60,000 bases of DNA, from assembly GCF_026151205.1 (NCBI RefSeq), contig NC_087082.1:5279908-5339907 (forward strand), written 5' to 3'. Below the pieces are notes generated by a model, which did no database searches, was not told where the DNA came from, and saw only the letters and a list, made by a program, of their open reading frames with translations. Position numbers and translations under genes: made by a program. Numbering within the stretch: position 1 is the stretch's first letter; the number at the start of each line of letters is the position of its first letter. Positions 42,653 through 54,239 of this stretch are shown piece after piece. Source of the DNA: Bolinopsis microptera (lineage: Eukaryota > Ctenophora > Tentaculata > Lobata > Bolinopsidae).

Positions 42653-43130
42653 CCCCGGTAATGTGATCTCGGAAGGCAGGCCTCCCCTTTGCAGTTTGCA
42701 ACACGAGCTAGGAAGCGGGAGCTCCCGATACAGGAGGTACGTCTCGAGAACGAATTGGACCGAAATTTTCTAAGTCAAAATCTTTTCTAAGTTTTTCTGA
42801 AAACCACTTTTTTCCACGATTCGGCTACCTTGTTCATTATTAGCCGAAAATATTTTTTCGGTTTTTCGAAGTCCGCACCTATCCCTCGATACACAATTCT
42901 GGACGAGAGGTTTCCCCCGGTAATGTGATCTCGGAAGGCAGGCCTCCCCTTTGCAGTTTGCAACACGAGCTAGGAAGCGGGAGCTCCCGATACAGGAGGT
43001 ACGTCTCGAGAACGAATTGGACCGAAATTTTCTAAGTCAAAATCTTTTCTAAGTTTTTCTGAAAACCACTTTTTTCCACGATTCCGCTACCTTGTTCATT
43101 ATTAGCCGAAAATTTTTTTTCGGTTTTTCT

Positions 43131-43251
43131 TGTCATACGTTGTATGACCCGCCGCGCACGAAGTGCGCGGCTCCCCCTGTAGCGTCGAAGACGCTACAGT
43201 AGTGTAGTGTAGTATAGTGAAGCGACAGTGGGGGTCACCGCGTGATACAAG
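43131..43251. mobile_element. Hairpin MITE copy 2 with 8-bp target duplication
   Basis: TTGTCATACG...CGTGATACAA, flanked by ggtttttc on both sides. The intact tandem units show the empty site CGGTTTTTCGAAG. This copy carries an extra GTAGCGTCGAAGACGCTAC hairpin. Confidence 0.88.
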
Positions 43252-44308
43252 GTTTTTCGAAGTCCGCACCTATCCCTCGATACACAATTCTGGACGAGAG
43301 GTTTCCCCCGGTAATGTGATCTCGGAAGGCAGGCCTCCCCTTTGCAACACGAGCTAGGAAGCGGGAGCTCCCGATACAGGAGGTACGTCTCGAGAACGAA
43401 TCGGACCGAAATTTTCTAAGTCAAAATCTTTTCTAAGTTTTTCTGAAAACCACTTTTTTCCACGATTTGGCTACCTTGTTCATTATTAGCCGAAAATATT
43501 TTTTCGGTTTTTCGAAGTCCGCACCTATCCCTCGATACACAATTCTGGACTCGAGGTTTCCCCCGGTAATGTGATCTCGGAAGGCAGGCCTCCCCTTTGC
43601 AACACGAGCTAGGAAGCGGAAGCTCCCGATACAGGAGGTACGTCTCGAGAACGACTCGGACCGAAAATTTTCTAAGTCAAAATTTTTTCGAAAATTACTT
43701 TTTTTTACAATTAATGCTACTTTATTCAATTTCATTATTAGCCAAAAATTACTTTTTTTGATTTTTTTTGGTTAAAAAAAACTGAAATCCGGCAAAAATC
43801 CGGCAAATTTTTTCCAGCCGGAGCCGGATTTTGAAGCCGGATATCCGGCCGGATCCGGATTCAGCCGGATTTCCGGTCGGTTCCTAAACGGATGCGTGTT
43901 TCACTGTCTAGCCCATCAACCATAATGGTGAACGGACGATATACCTAAATTCCCAATATCATATTCATTAATCAAGAGAATCATGTCAACAGTCAATAAT
44001 CTCAATGTATGGAGATTTTTGTGGACCATGCAAAGTATTGGGTATATTTTTCGTAGCAAGTTGGTCGTGTAAACATGTTTATCTGATAATTTCATGCTTA
44101 CACAATACACCCTGTAATACACATCCAGACAGTATCCAACGGAAGTCTAATTTTAGCTTTCTCTTTGCTTTGTATTTGTAACACTTTCACTTGATGTGAT
44201 ATAGTTTATTATATAGGTGCACTTATTCCGACCAGTACCGCTGAGGGTTTAGGATTACAAGTTTTGTCAGACCTTTGCAAATCCTTCTGCTCGGAAACCA
44301 CCCAAAAC

Positions 44309-47300
44309 ATGGACCCAGAGGAATTTAGTAGGTCTAAAAGAAGGAACAGTCTACACTTAAGCACTGGCCATGATGTTGAAGCGCCAACATCGTCTGAAAT
44401 ACCAAGCGAAAAGACTGTTAATGTGAGATTGGACGAGGTAGAGGAAGAAATGGAGGATCAAACCTTTTACACATGGACCAGGCAACACTTTTCAATCCCA
44501 GTCTGTCAAAACTTTATACCAGATCGTGGAGCTAAGAGGAAGGATGCGTGTAAGTGTGGTAACACAAAATCTGAGCATAAAAAGATAAAAGATGAGTTTT
44601 CTGAGGAAACACAATGGTCTGCCAAAGAACACTGCAAACTTGTACCAACAACCAGCTTTGGAACTCTAAGTTTTATAAACGAAGACTCAGTCATCATGCC
44701 CAAGTTTATCCGAGTTGGTACAACCATCACAGAACACGACCCTCAGTATATTATCCCGGAGAAAAACCTGGAGCCGTTAAAGAGTTTGTTGTTAGAGCAC
44801 TGGAAATTAAACACCCCTGGACTTCTTATCTCTGTGATAGGTAAATAGAGCAGCTACAGGCTTCGGTTAAGGGGCGATTATAATTATGTTCGTTCATTTT
44901 TAAGGGACGTTTTTAAAAATTGGAAATTACCACAACAGAAGTCAATTTTTGATTTTATTTTTTAAATAAACCTGCATTCCGTTTAAGCTTAGTTTCTCAA
45001 AATGAATGAAAGACAATCCCCTTGCTCCTCAGGTGGGGCAAAGAGTTTCCGTTTAAACCGGACAATTGCACGAGACTTCCAACAGGGTCTAATGGCAGCT
45101 GCCACGGCAACAAGTGCCTGGATAATGACTGGTGGACAAAACTGCGGAGTAATGAGTCTAGTCGGGGAGGCAGTGACCATGTCCTCCTTTAAGTCATCAG
45201 TAACTGCCATCGGTGTAGCAAATTGGGGCAAAACCGAGAACAGACACATGTTAACCACAACTTATGCGGGGGAGGATCTAATTATTGACTACAGGACCGG
45301 TCAAAACAAGCCACACGAGTGCTCTTTAAACCCACATCACACACATTTCTTCCTGGTGGACGATGGAAAACCCCACACTGCAGGCTGTGAAATAAAATAC
45401 ACCATAGAACTGCAGGATATCATCCAGGACATGTTTGCTCATGAAGGTCAGGGTCTTCCCAAGGTGTGCATTCTGCTGGAGGGAGGAGAATCGAGTATAG
45501 ACTGCGCCGTGAATGCCGTTAAGAATAAGAACCCTCTATTAATTGTCAGAGGGACCGGGAGGGCAGCTGATATCGTGTGTTACGCTCTGGATCACGCGGA
45601 GTCGTACGAGAGGGTTGTGGGATCGGAGATTCTGACAATGTGGGAGTTAAAGGAGAATGCCAGCAAAACGGTACAAATTATGATAGAAAAACACTTTCAC
45701 AAGTACGGACAAGAGATTTGTAAGCGAATATTCAAGAAGATTCTACAGATAGTAGAATGCCAAAGCATGTGTAGGACCTACGATACGAACAAGGAGACAG
45801 GACTGGACCATGCTATACTTAGAGCACTGATTGACAGTATAACCGAGGAAGGCTCAGCCTTTAGACAAATGCACCTGGCCATTTCCTGGAACCAGCCCAA
45901 TGTAGCAGAGAAGTATATATTTGGTAAACACACTTTCAAACTAGATTCCTTGAACCACTTTCTGAAAGTTGCAATTCAATTTCAGTCGTCATCCTTCGTG
46001 AAATTACTGCTACACCAAGGTGCTGATTTAAAGCAATTCCTTACAATAGAAGAGCTAACAAACCTTTACAATGACATTCCAGAAGATAATGTAGTTTCTA
46101 AGCTCCTGCTTGTGCGCGGAACTACTTTCTCATTAGAAAATGTTGGTATCCTTATTGAGGATATATTGGAGGGAGCTTACAGGAGCCAACTAAGGGACTT
46201 GGGAGGAAAAGTGTCTGATACTTTCTCTAATCCATTTGACTTGATGATGACATACGCTACACTTCGGGGAAACTTTGAGATGGCGATGTTGTTTTGGGAA
46301 TTCACTAAGTCACCGGCCATTGGAGCTCTGATATCCTGCAGAATATGCGGCTTTTTGGCAAACAATCAGAAAAATATAGACATGACAAATGAAGAAGCAC
46401 TCGCTACAATCAATGAGGCAGCAGAGATGTTTGAGAAATACGCCGTGGGAATCCTGGATGAATGCAGTTCAGAGCACGAGCCGTTGCAAATGTTCCTCAG
46501 CATTCCCCGGAAGGATTACAACAATAGCAGTATAGTTGAGATGGCTCATAGTCTGGAGGCCAAACGGTTCGTAGCTCACCAGGCTTACCAGAGCTACCTG
46601 ACAGATATATGGATGGGAGGAATAGACCGCACAACCTCTAGTTTGATGCTCCTTTTGAGCTGCCTTCCCGGATTCTTCTTGTTCACTGACATCTACAGGA
46701 AGAAAAAGATGACTTCAGAAGAACGTGAAGCACACAGAGCGGCGAAGAAACACTTGGTGAAGACAGTTGGGAGCGGACAGATGATGCGATCGTTAACATA
46801 CAGGGAAAGATTCCAAAGATTTTTCACGGCTCCAGTGATCAAGTTCATTGTGAATGGAGCTTCCACGTTCCTTTTCTTGCTTTTGTTTACATATATCGTG
46901 CTGATCGCAGACTATCACTTCAGCTTCGATCCAGCTGTTCGGAGATGCGGTAGCCTGAGATATGTTGAATATGGAGCCCACGATTTTTATGAGCAATGCA
47001 TTGAAGGAGAAGACGAAGTTGAGGACGGAGAAGTTTCTCATAGCCCAGCGGGATGGTTGGATTTGTTGCTCCTGGTGTGGATTTTATCAACAATACCCGT
47101 CGAAATCGACGAAACACTAAAAGAAACTCCCATCCACCTCGCTACAAAGATAAAGAAGCACTATAGTACTGGTTACAATATCCTGGATTTCATAGCCATT
47201 ATGCTTTTTATGATTGGATTCCTTTGTAGGATTTCGACAAATGAATGGCACACAAATCCCTTCGATCTCTTTACCTTTTTCAATTGTGCAAGGTTCTGCT

Positions 47301-49153
47301 ACATTCTGTCTCTTGGATTTTATATTTTTCGGTTCTTGCACCTTTTTGAGATCAACTCTCATTTAGGGCCAAAGATAAACATGATAAAGAAGATGATGAA
47401 AGATTTGGTCCTGTTCATCTTCATACTTATCGTTTTTATGTGGATGTACATTGTACTATCAGAGGGATTCTTGAATCCTACTCAGACCGATCCATCAAAA
47501 TGGAGAGAAATCGTGAAATCCACTTTTCAGCGCTCTTTCTTTAACGTCTTCGGAGAAATTAACATCGAAGACTTGAACGATGAGTTCCAAAACTACAACT
47601 GCGACCATCTCTATCGATCTCACATGAAACTTTGGGATTCGGATAAAATTAACCATTCAGATCACGACCATTCTTTTGAAACATACCTTAATGCTGCAAA
47701 CGGATTTGAAAATGCAGAAGCTTGTAAGGAAATGCACCTTGACGACATTTTCTACAGATCATCAGAGTCAGAACGTGTAGTCTACATGGAACTGAGCTAC
47801 GTTATTGTTTACGGAGCTCTGTGTTTCTACCTTCTCATCTCCAATGTCTTACTAATCAATCTCCTCATCGCCATATTCTCCTCTACCTACGAGAGAGTGG
47901 AGGAGGATTCCGACGTGATCTATAAGTTCCAAAGATGTGCTGTGATTTTAGAGTTCTCTGACCGACCTGTAGCCCCGAATCCATTCAACGCCCTGGAGTA
48001 CCTTTTCAAGATTTTTAGGAGAATAAAGGAAACCGTGAACTTGAAATTTAGAAGACAGGATAGAAAGAAGAAGGGAGCAGATGCAGAAATGGAATATAAA
48101 GTGAGCCTCATAGAAGCAGAGTGTAGAGCTCTGTTCCAGAAGAGTTTAGAGTCCAGTGTGGCTCCAGAAACGCGGCTGATAAACGAAATAAGACACGAAA
48201 CACAGCTTATCCGCGAGGAACTCCAACAGACTCAGAAAATACTCAAACAAATCGTCAACGAAACTGAAATGACCAATAAAAAGAAAGTCACACCAGTAAC
48301 AGAGCTCTGGAAAAAGATCTTCTCACACAAGTTCAGTAGACAATCTCCTTATCACGAAACCAATGTCGACAGATTCCCCGTCCCAGACAGTAAATTGAAT
48401 TGGCACACCAAATTCTCTGGCTACAAGCCAACTTTCTACGATAACCCGAGAGCAAATCTGTTCGACGAACCTGCTGATCCGTATCTGGTCTCCCACTTTA
48501 ACGAGAAGAAAGACGGAGTCAACAGACAGAGCAACACTGCAGAATATGTTGTTATGGAGGGGAGGCCACTAAATCCCAAAGGGAGGTCGGGACTGATCGG
48601 CCGGGGTGAACTTGAGAGATGGGGACCAAACCACATCACCTTGTCTCTTGTGTCCAGGTGGGCCAAAAAGGATGGCAAGTTGGTCACTATTAACAACCAA
48701 AGAGTTCTTGAAATGATAGCCATACGTAGGGTAGGTTCAGAGAAATGGGACTTGCCTGGCGGGTATATTCAACCTAACGAGTCTATCAGCGATGCTCATA
48801 AAAGGACCTTTTTGGAGACCACGATGGCGTTAAACAGGGAAACTGGGGAAGGGAGATTGAAACTTCAACAACAAACAGACAGATGGATGCAAAGCGGGAT
48901 TATCTTATATAAAGGCTACTTTGATGATGCAAGAAACACTGACAACTCTTGGATTGAAGTGCATTCAGTTAACTACCACCAAGAAGATGGCACTTTGCCA
49001 GAGGAATTCCAACTGTGTGGAGGAATTGAGGAGATAAAATGGAAGGTGATGGACGATAAGCAATCTATGAACAAGAACAATCTATGGATAATGAAGAAAA
49101 TGTGTATACACGCAGGGGCGTACAATCCCTACAAAGGTGAAATATTGATATGA
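44309..49153 (+). CDS. TRPM2-like: TRPM2-like cation channel with C-terminal NUDT9-H domain (two exons, 1550 aa)
   Basis: Exons 44309-44840 and 45033-49153 (intron 192 bp, G|GTAAAT...CTCCTCAG, phase 1) join ...LLISVIG|GAKSF..., the start of TRPM homology region 1. Residues ~90-180 begin the melastatin N-terminal domain, and AWIMTGGQNCGVMSLVGEAV lies near 205-225. Membrane segments lie near 785-807, 850-870, 892-911, 926-949, 967-990 and 1103-1126. The pore helix/filter SFFNVFGEINIED is near 1011-1024, and the post-S6 TRP helix includes IYKFQRCAVILEF. A short coiled coil (~1205-1245) follows. The NUDT9-like domain spans about 1260-1550 with Nudix motif GGYIQPNESISDAHKRTF near 1419. The family forms tetrameric Ca2+-permeable channels gated by ADP-ribose. 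The length fits human TRPM2 (about 1500). ATG 44309 was chosen; the frame is open upstream to a possible acceptor at 44218, so a 5' UTR exon is possible. Confidence 0.93.
44841..45032 (+). other. Single intron of the TRPM2-like gene
   Basis: A 192-bp phase-1 intron, donor GATAG|GTAAAT and acceptor TTGCTCCTCAG. Reading through gives a stop within three codons, while removal restores the conserved ISVIGGAK motif. Confidence 0.92.
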
Positions 49154-50136
49154 AAAGAATTGTGAAATGAGTGCTTTTGCAGTGCCCAAGATGGCATAGG
49201 AGTTTACTTTAAGTTACAATGTTTGCTTATATACAGTGTATGATGTTGTAAGTAATAATAATAAGTAATAATAATAATTCAATGTACGTTCATAGTGTAG
49301 CCATTTACTTCGTTGGAAATCTCCAATTTTGGATAAGAATGGTATGGCACCTCCCAACAAATATTAGATGTTAATTATGCATCGTTACGTATATCTACAT
49401 AATGCAAGCGAGATGAATTATGCGACATGAGAACTCCACATGTAAGATTCATCTCAGTCGTGTTTCTTCATCTCAATTTTGTTTCTTCATCTCAATTTTG
49501 TTTGTTCCTAAAATCTTAACGTTTTGACTGGTCAGGATGGGCCTAAATGGGAAATCTCTTGAAAATAACCAGTACAACGATCTATCATAAAGAGTACAAT
49601 TGTGCAGTTAGTATACATTTTCAATATCACTACCTGTACTGTTCTGTAGAAGCCCTATTTTGCCTTAATAAGGAATTAAGGAACAATCCAATGGACACGA
49701 AAAAAGCTCGATATATATGCTACAATTCTCGAGGTATCCTGCAATTGCAAAAATTTCTGTTCTTTCAGAGCAATTGAACTAACAGAAGCAATACGACGAA
49801 CACGATAACTGCCTACCAATACACTAATAAACGGTCAATGCCCGGAAATTTCTCATAGTTAGCCAAGGTCGAATACAGCACTAAGCAGGGTGGGCACAAG
49901 GAGCGATTAGGGCACAACAATGAGTCTTATCTACAACAAATAATTTGAGAAGGAAGATTATGTCGTCTAAATTCTATCACATCCCCTATCACAGCTAGGG
50001 GACGTAGAGCCGAACTAGAAAACATTTTGAGAAAATTTAAGAATGTTTCCAGGTTATCCTGCATTCTGCCTTAAGTTAGCTTTTTGAAAAAAATCGATTT
50101 ATGTGAGGGACATCTAATGTTTAAGCCCAGCAGATA
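49154..50136. other. 3' flank of the TRPM2-like gene; no gene seen
   Basis: Probably includes the 3' UTR. A TAATAATAA run (49252-49280) and a duplicated CATCTCAATTTTGTTTCTT word (49455-49505) are the only structures noticed. Confidence 0.5.
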
Positions 50137-50361
50137 TTGGTACTGAGGCGTCTAATAGAGGGTGTCAAGAGTCGGAAACTGCCAGCTGTTCTGACATTTA
50201 TAGACTTTAAGAAGGCTTTCTACAGTGTTCATCGTGGGAAAATGCTCAAGATTCTAGAAGCTTACGGTATTCCAGTCAAAATTGTACAGCTTATACGGCT
50301 CATGTACGAGAAGACAACCGTTTTGTACGGCGGCAAAACCATAAAAACTAAATTCACGTGA
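50137..50361 (+). pseudogene. Non-LTR retrotransposon reverse-transcriptase fragment (palm A region)
   Basis: Encodes LTFIDFKKAFYSVHRGKML followed by AYGIP...IRLMYEKTTVLY, typical of LINE reverse transcriptase around motif A. Motif A has Tyr where the second conserved Asp of F-D-S normally sits. The downstream part of the same type of RT lies after a 36-bp array (52041-52290). Confidence 0.8.
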
Positions 50362-51036
50362 AATTTGCAATGCAAAATTCAGAATTTGGCCGCCAAATTT
50401 TTAAAAAGGCCTAACTCAAAATTCTATCCCAAAACTTAAAAAAAAATTCTACGTTGATTCTGAAAATTTCATGCAAAAATATCGAAACCCTATTGAGTTC
50501 TATTGTTTTGAGCAAATTGCGATCAGTTTTGCAAATATCGCGAACTGAGATATGGGCAATTTTGTTCATTTTTTGCGATTATTTGAACACAGAATCCACA
50601 GTTAGGTAGATACTGAGCTGGTAATCATAGATAATGTGAAGTATATGCTTACCTTCCATATAAAGTTGGTTTCAATTTCATTCAAAAATATTGATATTTG
50701 ACCAATTATTATGGGCCAAAATCGATCAAATTTGGTGCGTATGCCCAAATATGGTCATATGGTTTTTGGCTCATAACTCATAAACGAGTTCAGGGGACCA
50801 CTAGCTACAAGTACAAGTAGAGCACATAAAATCTGGATTTTGGGCATGTTCAGGGTATTTGGCTGAATTGGGCCTAATTTGGACCAAATATGGACTGGCT
50901 GCCCCGCAGGCACCGTTTGGCGGTGGGGGTCCGGGATCCCCTCAAAAGTTCGGTCACCGGTCCTAGTTTGTTGGTCAACTGCTATCTCGCAACCAAGTTT
51001 CACAAAAAAATCAGGGTGAACCCCCCCCCCCCCCCC

Positions 51037-52040
51037 CTTAACGGAACGCTACCAGCTCAGTTTAGAGTAAACGTTAACGGAACGCTATCAGCTCAGTTTA
51101 TAGTAGACGTTAACGTAACGCTATCAGCTCAGTTTATAGTAAACGTTAACGGAACGCTATCAGCTCAGTTTATAGTAAACGTTAACAGAACGCTATCAGC
51201 TCAGTATATAGTAAACGTTAACGGAGCGCTACCAGCTCAGTTTATAGTAAACGTTAACGGAACGCTACCAGCTCAGTTTATAGTAAACGTTAACGGAACG
51301 CTATCATCTCAGTTTAGAGTAAACGTTAACGGAACGCTATCAGCTCAGTTTAGAGTAAACGTTAACGGAACGCTTTCAGCTCAGTTTAGAGTAAACGTTA
51401 ACAGAACGCTATCAGCTCAGTTTATAGTAGACGTTAACGTAACGCTATCAGCTCAGTTTATAGTAAACGTTAACGGAACGCTATCAGCTCAGTTTATAGT
51501 AAACGTTAACGGAACGCTATCAGCTCAGTTTATAGTAAACGTTAACGGAACGCTACCAGCTCAGTTTATAGTAAACGTTAACGGAACGCTACCAGCTCAG
51601 TTTATAGTAAACGTTAACGGAACGCTATCAGCTCAGCTTATAGTAAACGTTAACGGAACGCTATCAGCTCAGTTTATAGTAAACGTTAACGAAACGCTAC
51701 CAGCTCAGTTTATAGTAAACGTTAACGGAACGCTATCAGCTCAGCTTATAGTAAACGTTAACGGAACGCTATCAGCTCAGTTTAGAGTAAACGTTAACGG
51801 AACGCTATCAGCTCAGTTTATAGTAAACGTTAACGGAACGCTATCAGCTCAGTTTATAGTAAACGTTAACAGAACGCTATTAGCTCAGTTTATAGTAAAC
51901 GTTAACGGAACGCTATCAGCTCAGTTTATAGTAAACGTTAACGAAACGCTATCAGCTCAGTTTAGAGTAAACGTTAACAGAACGCTATCAGCTCAGTTTA
52001 TAGTAAACGTTAACGGAACGCTATCAGCTCAGTTTCTGAG
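51037..52040. repeat. 36-bp minisatellite, about 28 copies, inside an RT relic
   Basis: Units of GTTAACGGAACGCTATCAGC + TCAGTTTATAGTAAAC. The period is 12 codons, so a 412-codon frame with NGTLSAQFIVNV repeats appears. A C run (51019-51037) precedes it. It sits between motif A and the QGD motif of a reverse transcriptase relic. Confidence 0.96.
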
Positions 52041-52290
52041 TCTGCTGGGCGCTTTTCAGGGTGACTGCCTATCAGTATCTGGGTGTCTGTTTAGTGTTTA
52101 CACTTGTACTTGCAGGTGCACTCTGTGAACTCCGAACCATCCTCGCTACTACAATGGGCAGGCCAGATCCACCCATCACTAGTCGAGGCCTTCCCCTTGA
52201 CACTGGGTATGCAGATGATGTCGACTTCAATGATGGAGATGAAGAATACCTGAAGCGCATTTCGCTTGTGGCAATTGATGTGCCGAAGCG
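52041..52290 (+). pseudogene. Reverse-transcriptase fragment with QGD and YADD motifs
   Basis: LLGAFQGDCLS is followed in other frames by RTILATTMGRPDPPI and DTGYADDVDFNDGDEEYL. These are motifs B and C of a non-LTR RT with frameshifts between them. It likely belongs to the same element as 50137-50361. Confidence 0.78.
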
Positions 52291-52809
52291 TTCTATAATT
52301 GTTTTTATGCTTTTATGAACTGCGATTTTATGTACATTTTACACCATATTACTTCATATTCAAACCTCCTTTCCTGCATATTTTTACACAGGGCCGGAGT
52401 GCACCTAATCTTCACACCATGATTCATGCTGTTTCATACTTTACACCTTCGTTGTTTTTCAATTGAGAGGAATAAATGTTACGAAGGGCACTTATTTCTA
52501 TACTATTTTACAGTCGATCAGTAAGTATATCGATTCATGACGATACTGGAAACTTATGGGGTTTCCACGTTTATGTTATCGTTATGTATTATTTAACTAT
52601 TTAATTATAAAAGCACGAGCGTGCTAAATCACTCTACAGTCGATCTTCGAGACTGTTCTAAAAGGGCCCCCGATGGTTGTAACCAACTTCAATCGATGTA
52701 TTTTCGGACGCTGATTCCGAATCACCCCCCCATAACATAGGGTTAAAATGCTCCCCTGACGAGATATTGGCGAAAAACTGTCTTGATCACGTGATATGAC
52801 CGTATAAGG

Positions 52810-52915
52810 AAGTTAGTCTAATTTCTCGTTAAGGTTAGGGTTTCAGCTATATGTTTTTGTTAAGGTTAGGGTTAGGGTTAGGGTTGGGATCAGATTAGAG
52901 GGTTAGGGTTTCGAA
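52810..52915. repeat. Short interstitial TTAGGG repeats
   Basis: GGTTAGGGTTAGGGTTAGGG and scattered GGTTAGGGTTT words. The array is short and degenerate, not a telomere. Confidence 0.8.
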
Positions 52916-53070
52916 AAGTCGTTCAGAACCAGCTAAAGAACGGGTTAAAAATGTTACGTGACAGTCGAGTGTAGAGTGATTAATCATCATCCCCAACAGC
53001 ATGAAGACCTTATAGTATTCCGTAACGACTGCAATCACTTTCGGATTGCAGGTTGCATGTCTCGGTTTTT

Positions 53071-53179
53071 TTGTCATACGTTGTATGACCCGCCGCGCAC
53101 GAAGTGCGCGGCTCCCCCTGTATCGTCGAAGACGATACTATAGTGAAGCGACCGTGGGGGTCACGGCCACGTGATACAA
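53071..53179. mobile_element. Hairpin MITE copy 3
   Basis: TTGTCATACGTTGTATGACC...CACGTGATACAA with internal GCGCACGAAGTGCGC and ATCGTCGAAGACGAT hairpins, flanked by GGTTTTT on both sides (at least 7 bp). Confidence 0.82.
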
Positions 53180-53442
53180 GGTTTTTTCTATTATGTCGAG
53201 GGGAAAATATGCATGAGAGTGAGACCACCTACTCCACGATGGCATCTGATAATAATTAACTATCACTCCTCAAATTCCAAAATCAATCGGAAAAGAGGTG
53301 TTGTGACGCGCAAAGATAATACTTTACTCGCATTTATGTCGCGAGGAGATGGCGCCAGAAAGATATATCAGGAGATGGTCGGTCCGAGGACAGCTTTGGC
53401 GTGGTCTAATTTAACCCAAACTATGTATTTATTTACAATTTA

Positions 53443-53862
53443 GTTACGTCACCGTCACCGTCACCGTCACCGTCACCGTCACCGTCACCGTCACCGTCAC
53501 CGTCACCGTCACCGTCACCGTCACCGTCACCGTCACCGTCACCGTCACCGTCACCGTCACCGTCACCGTCACCGTCACCGTCACCGTCACCGTCACCGTC
53601 ACCGTCACCGTCACCGTCACCGTCACCGTCACCGTCACCGTCACCGTCACCGTCACCGTCACCGTCACCGTCACCGTCACCGTCACCGTCACCGTCACCG
53701 TCACCGTCACCGTCACCGTCACCGTCACCGTCACCGTCACCGTCACCGTCACCGTCACCGTCACCGTCACCGTCACCGTCACCGTCACCGTCACCGTCAC
53801 CGTCACCGTCACCGTCACCGTCACCGTCACCGTCACCGTCACCGTCACCGTCACCGTCACTC
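53443..53862. repeat. (GTCACC)n hexamer array, about 70 copies
   Basis: Uninterrupted and pure over 420 bp. It gives Gly-Asp and Thr-Val dipeptide frames, which are periodicity artefacts. Its purity suggests recent expansion. Confidence 0.98.
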
Positions 53863-53919
53863 CCAGAAGTCACTGTTGAAGGATGTTACTCGTCTAAATT
53901 TCTTTGAAGTAGCGAGTGC

Positions 53920-53975
53920 CGCTTACTGAGTGCGCGGCGCGGCACAGTAACGCATCGCGCTACAACGAACTGACT
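53920..53975. repeat. Short GC-rich dispersed element
   Basis: GTGCGCGGCGCGGCACAGTA ACGCATCGCGCTACAAC, the inverse of the core of the 42588-42652 insertion, with an imperfect GTGCCGC...GCGGCAC dyad. Confidence 0.6.
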
Positions 53976-54239
53976 AGATCGTTGCTTTACAGACCAACGA
54001 TTTGGAAAGGTTTAAATCGTCAATCAGCCTCACAACAAAAAGGCATATGACATGATGTGTTTATTTTTACAAAGCGAACATTTTGCAAAAACCGAAAGTC
54101 TCTAGCTCTTTTATTACTGGGCCGCGCTCAGCCTGTCATTCCGCCAATTCTTTATGTTAATGAACATAATAGCCTGGGGTCCTCAGGTAAGCTCTTTTAC
54201 TTTCAAAATTAGGCCCAGCTTGATCTAACCAGAGCCCTT

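Larger units (their letters stand above)
41460..43700. repeat. ~240-270-bp tandem repeat, about 9 units, inside the hAT element
   Basis: Each unit has TTTTTTCCACGATTCGGCTA, GTTCATTATTAGCCGAAAAT, TTTTTCGAAGTCCGCACCTA and CGGAAGGCAGGCCTCCCCTT blocks. Unit starts are near 41466, 41736, 41978, 42238, 42484, 42815, 43075 and 43457. Two small insertions interrupt it (42588-42652 and the hairpin MITE at 43131-43251). Confidence 0.93.
41192..43886. mobile_element. Non-autonomous hAT-type element, 2695 bp, with an internal ~250-bp tandem array
   Basis: Ends are TAGGAACCGACCGGA and its inverse (TCCGGTCGGTTCCTA). Perfect 8-bp target duplication aacggatg at 41184-41191 and 43887-43894. Subterminal zones (to about 41350, and from about 43795) are packed with TGCCGGAT/ATCCGGCA words in both orientations, as expected for hAT transposase-binding motifs. 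The interior is a tandem array. No transposase frame is present. It lies between the small secreted-protein gene and the TRPM2-like gene. Confidence 0.92.

Noticed and set aside
44218-44308. Extension of the TRPM2-like protein upstream to an acceptor at 44217, possibly fusing with the small secreted protein
   Set aside because: The secreted-protein gene ends with its own TGA-containing exon at 40467, and a hAT element lies between. The frame upstream of ATG 44309 may be a 5' UTR exon.
50890-52128. 412-codon frame with NGTLSAQFIVNV repeats as a secreted repeat protein
   Set aside because: The 36-bp period explains the open frame. Flanks are a C homopolymer and a degraded reverse transcriptase, and there is no signal peptide.
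53433-53873. Gly-Asp and Thr-Val repeat proteins
   Set aside because: Direct translation of a pure hexamer array with no flanking coding sequence.
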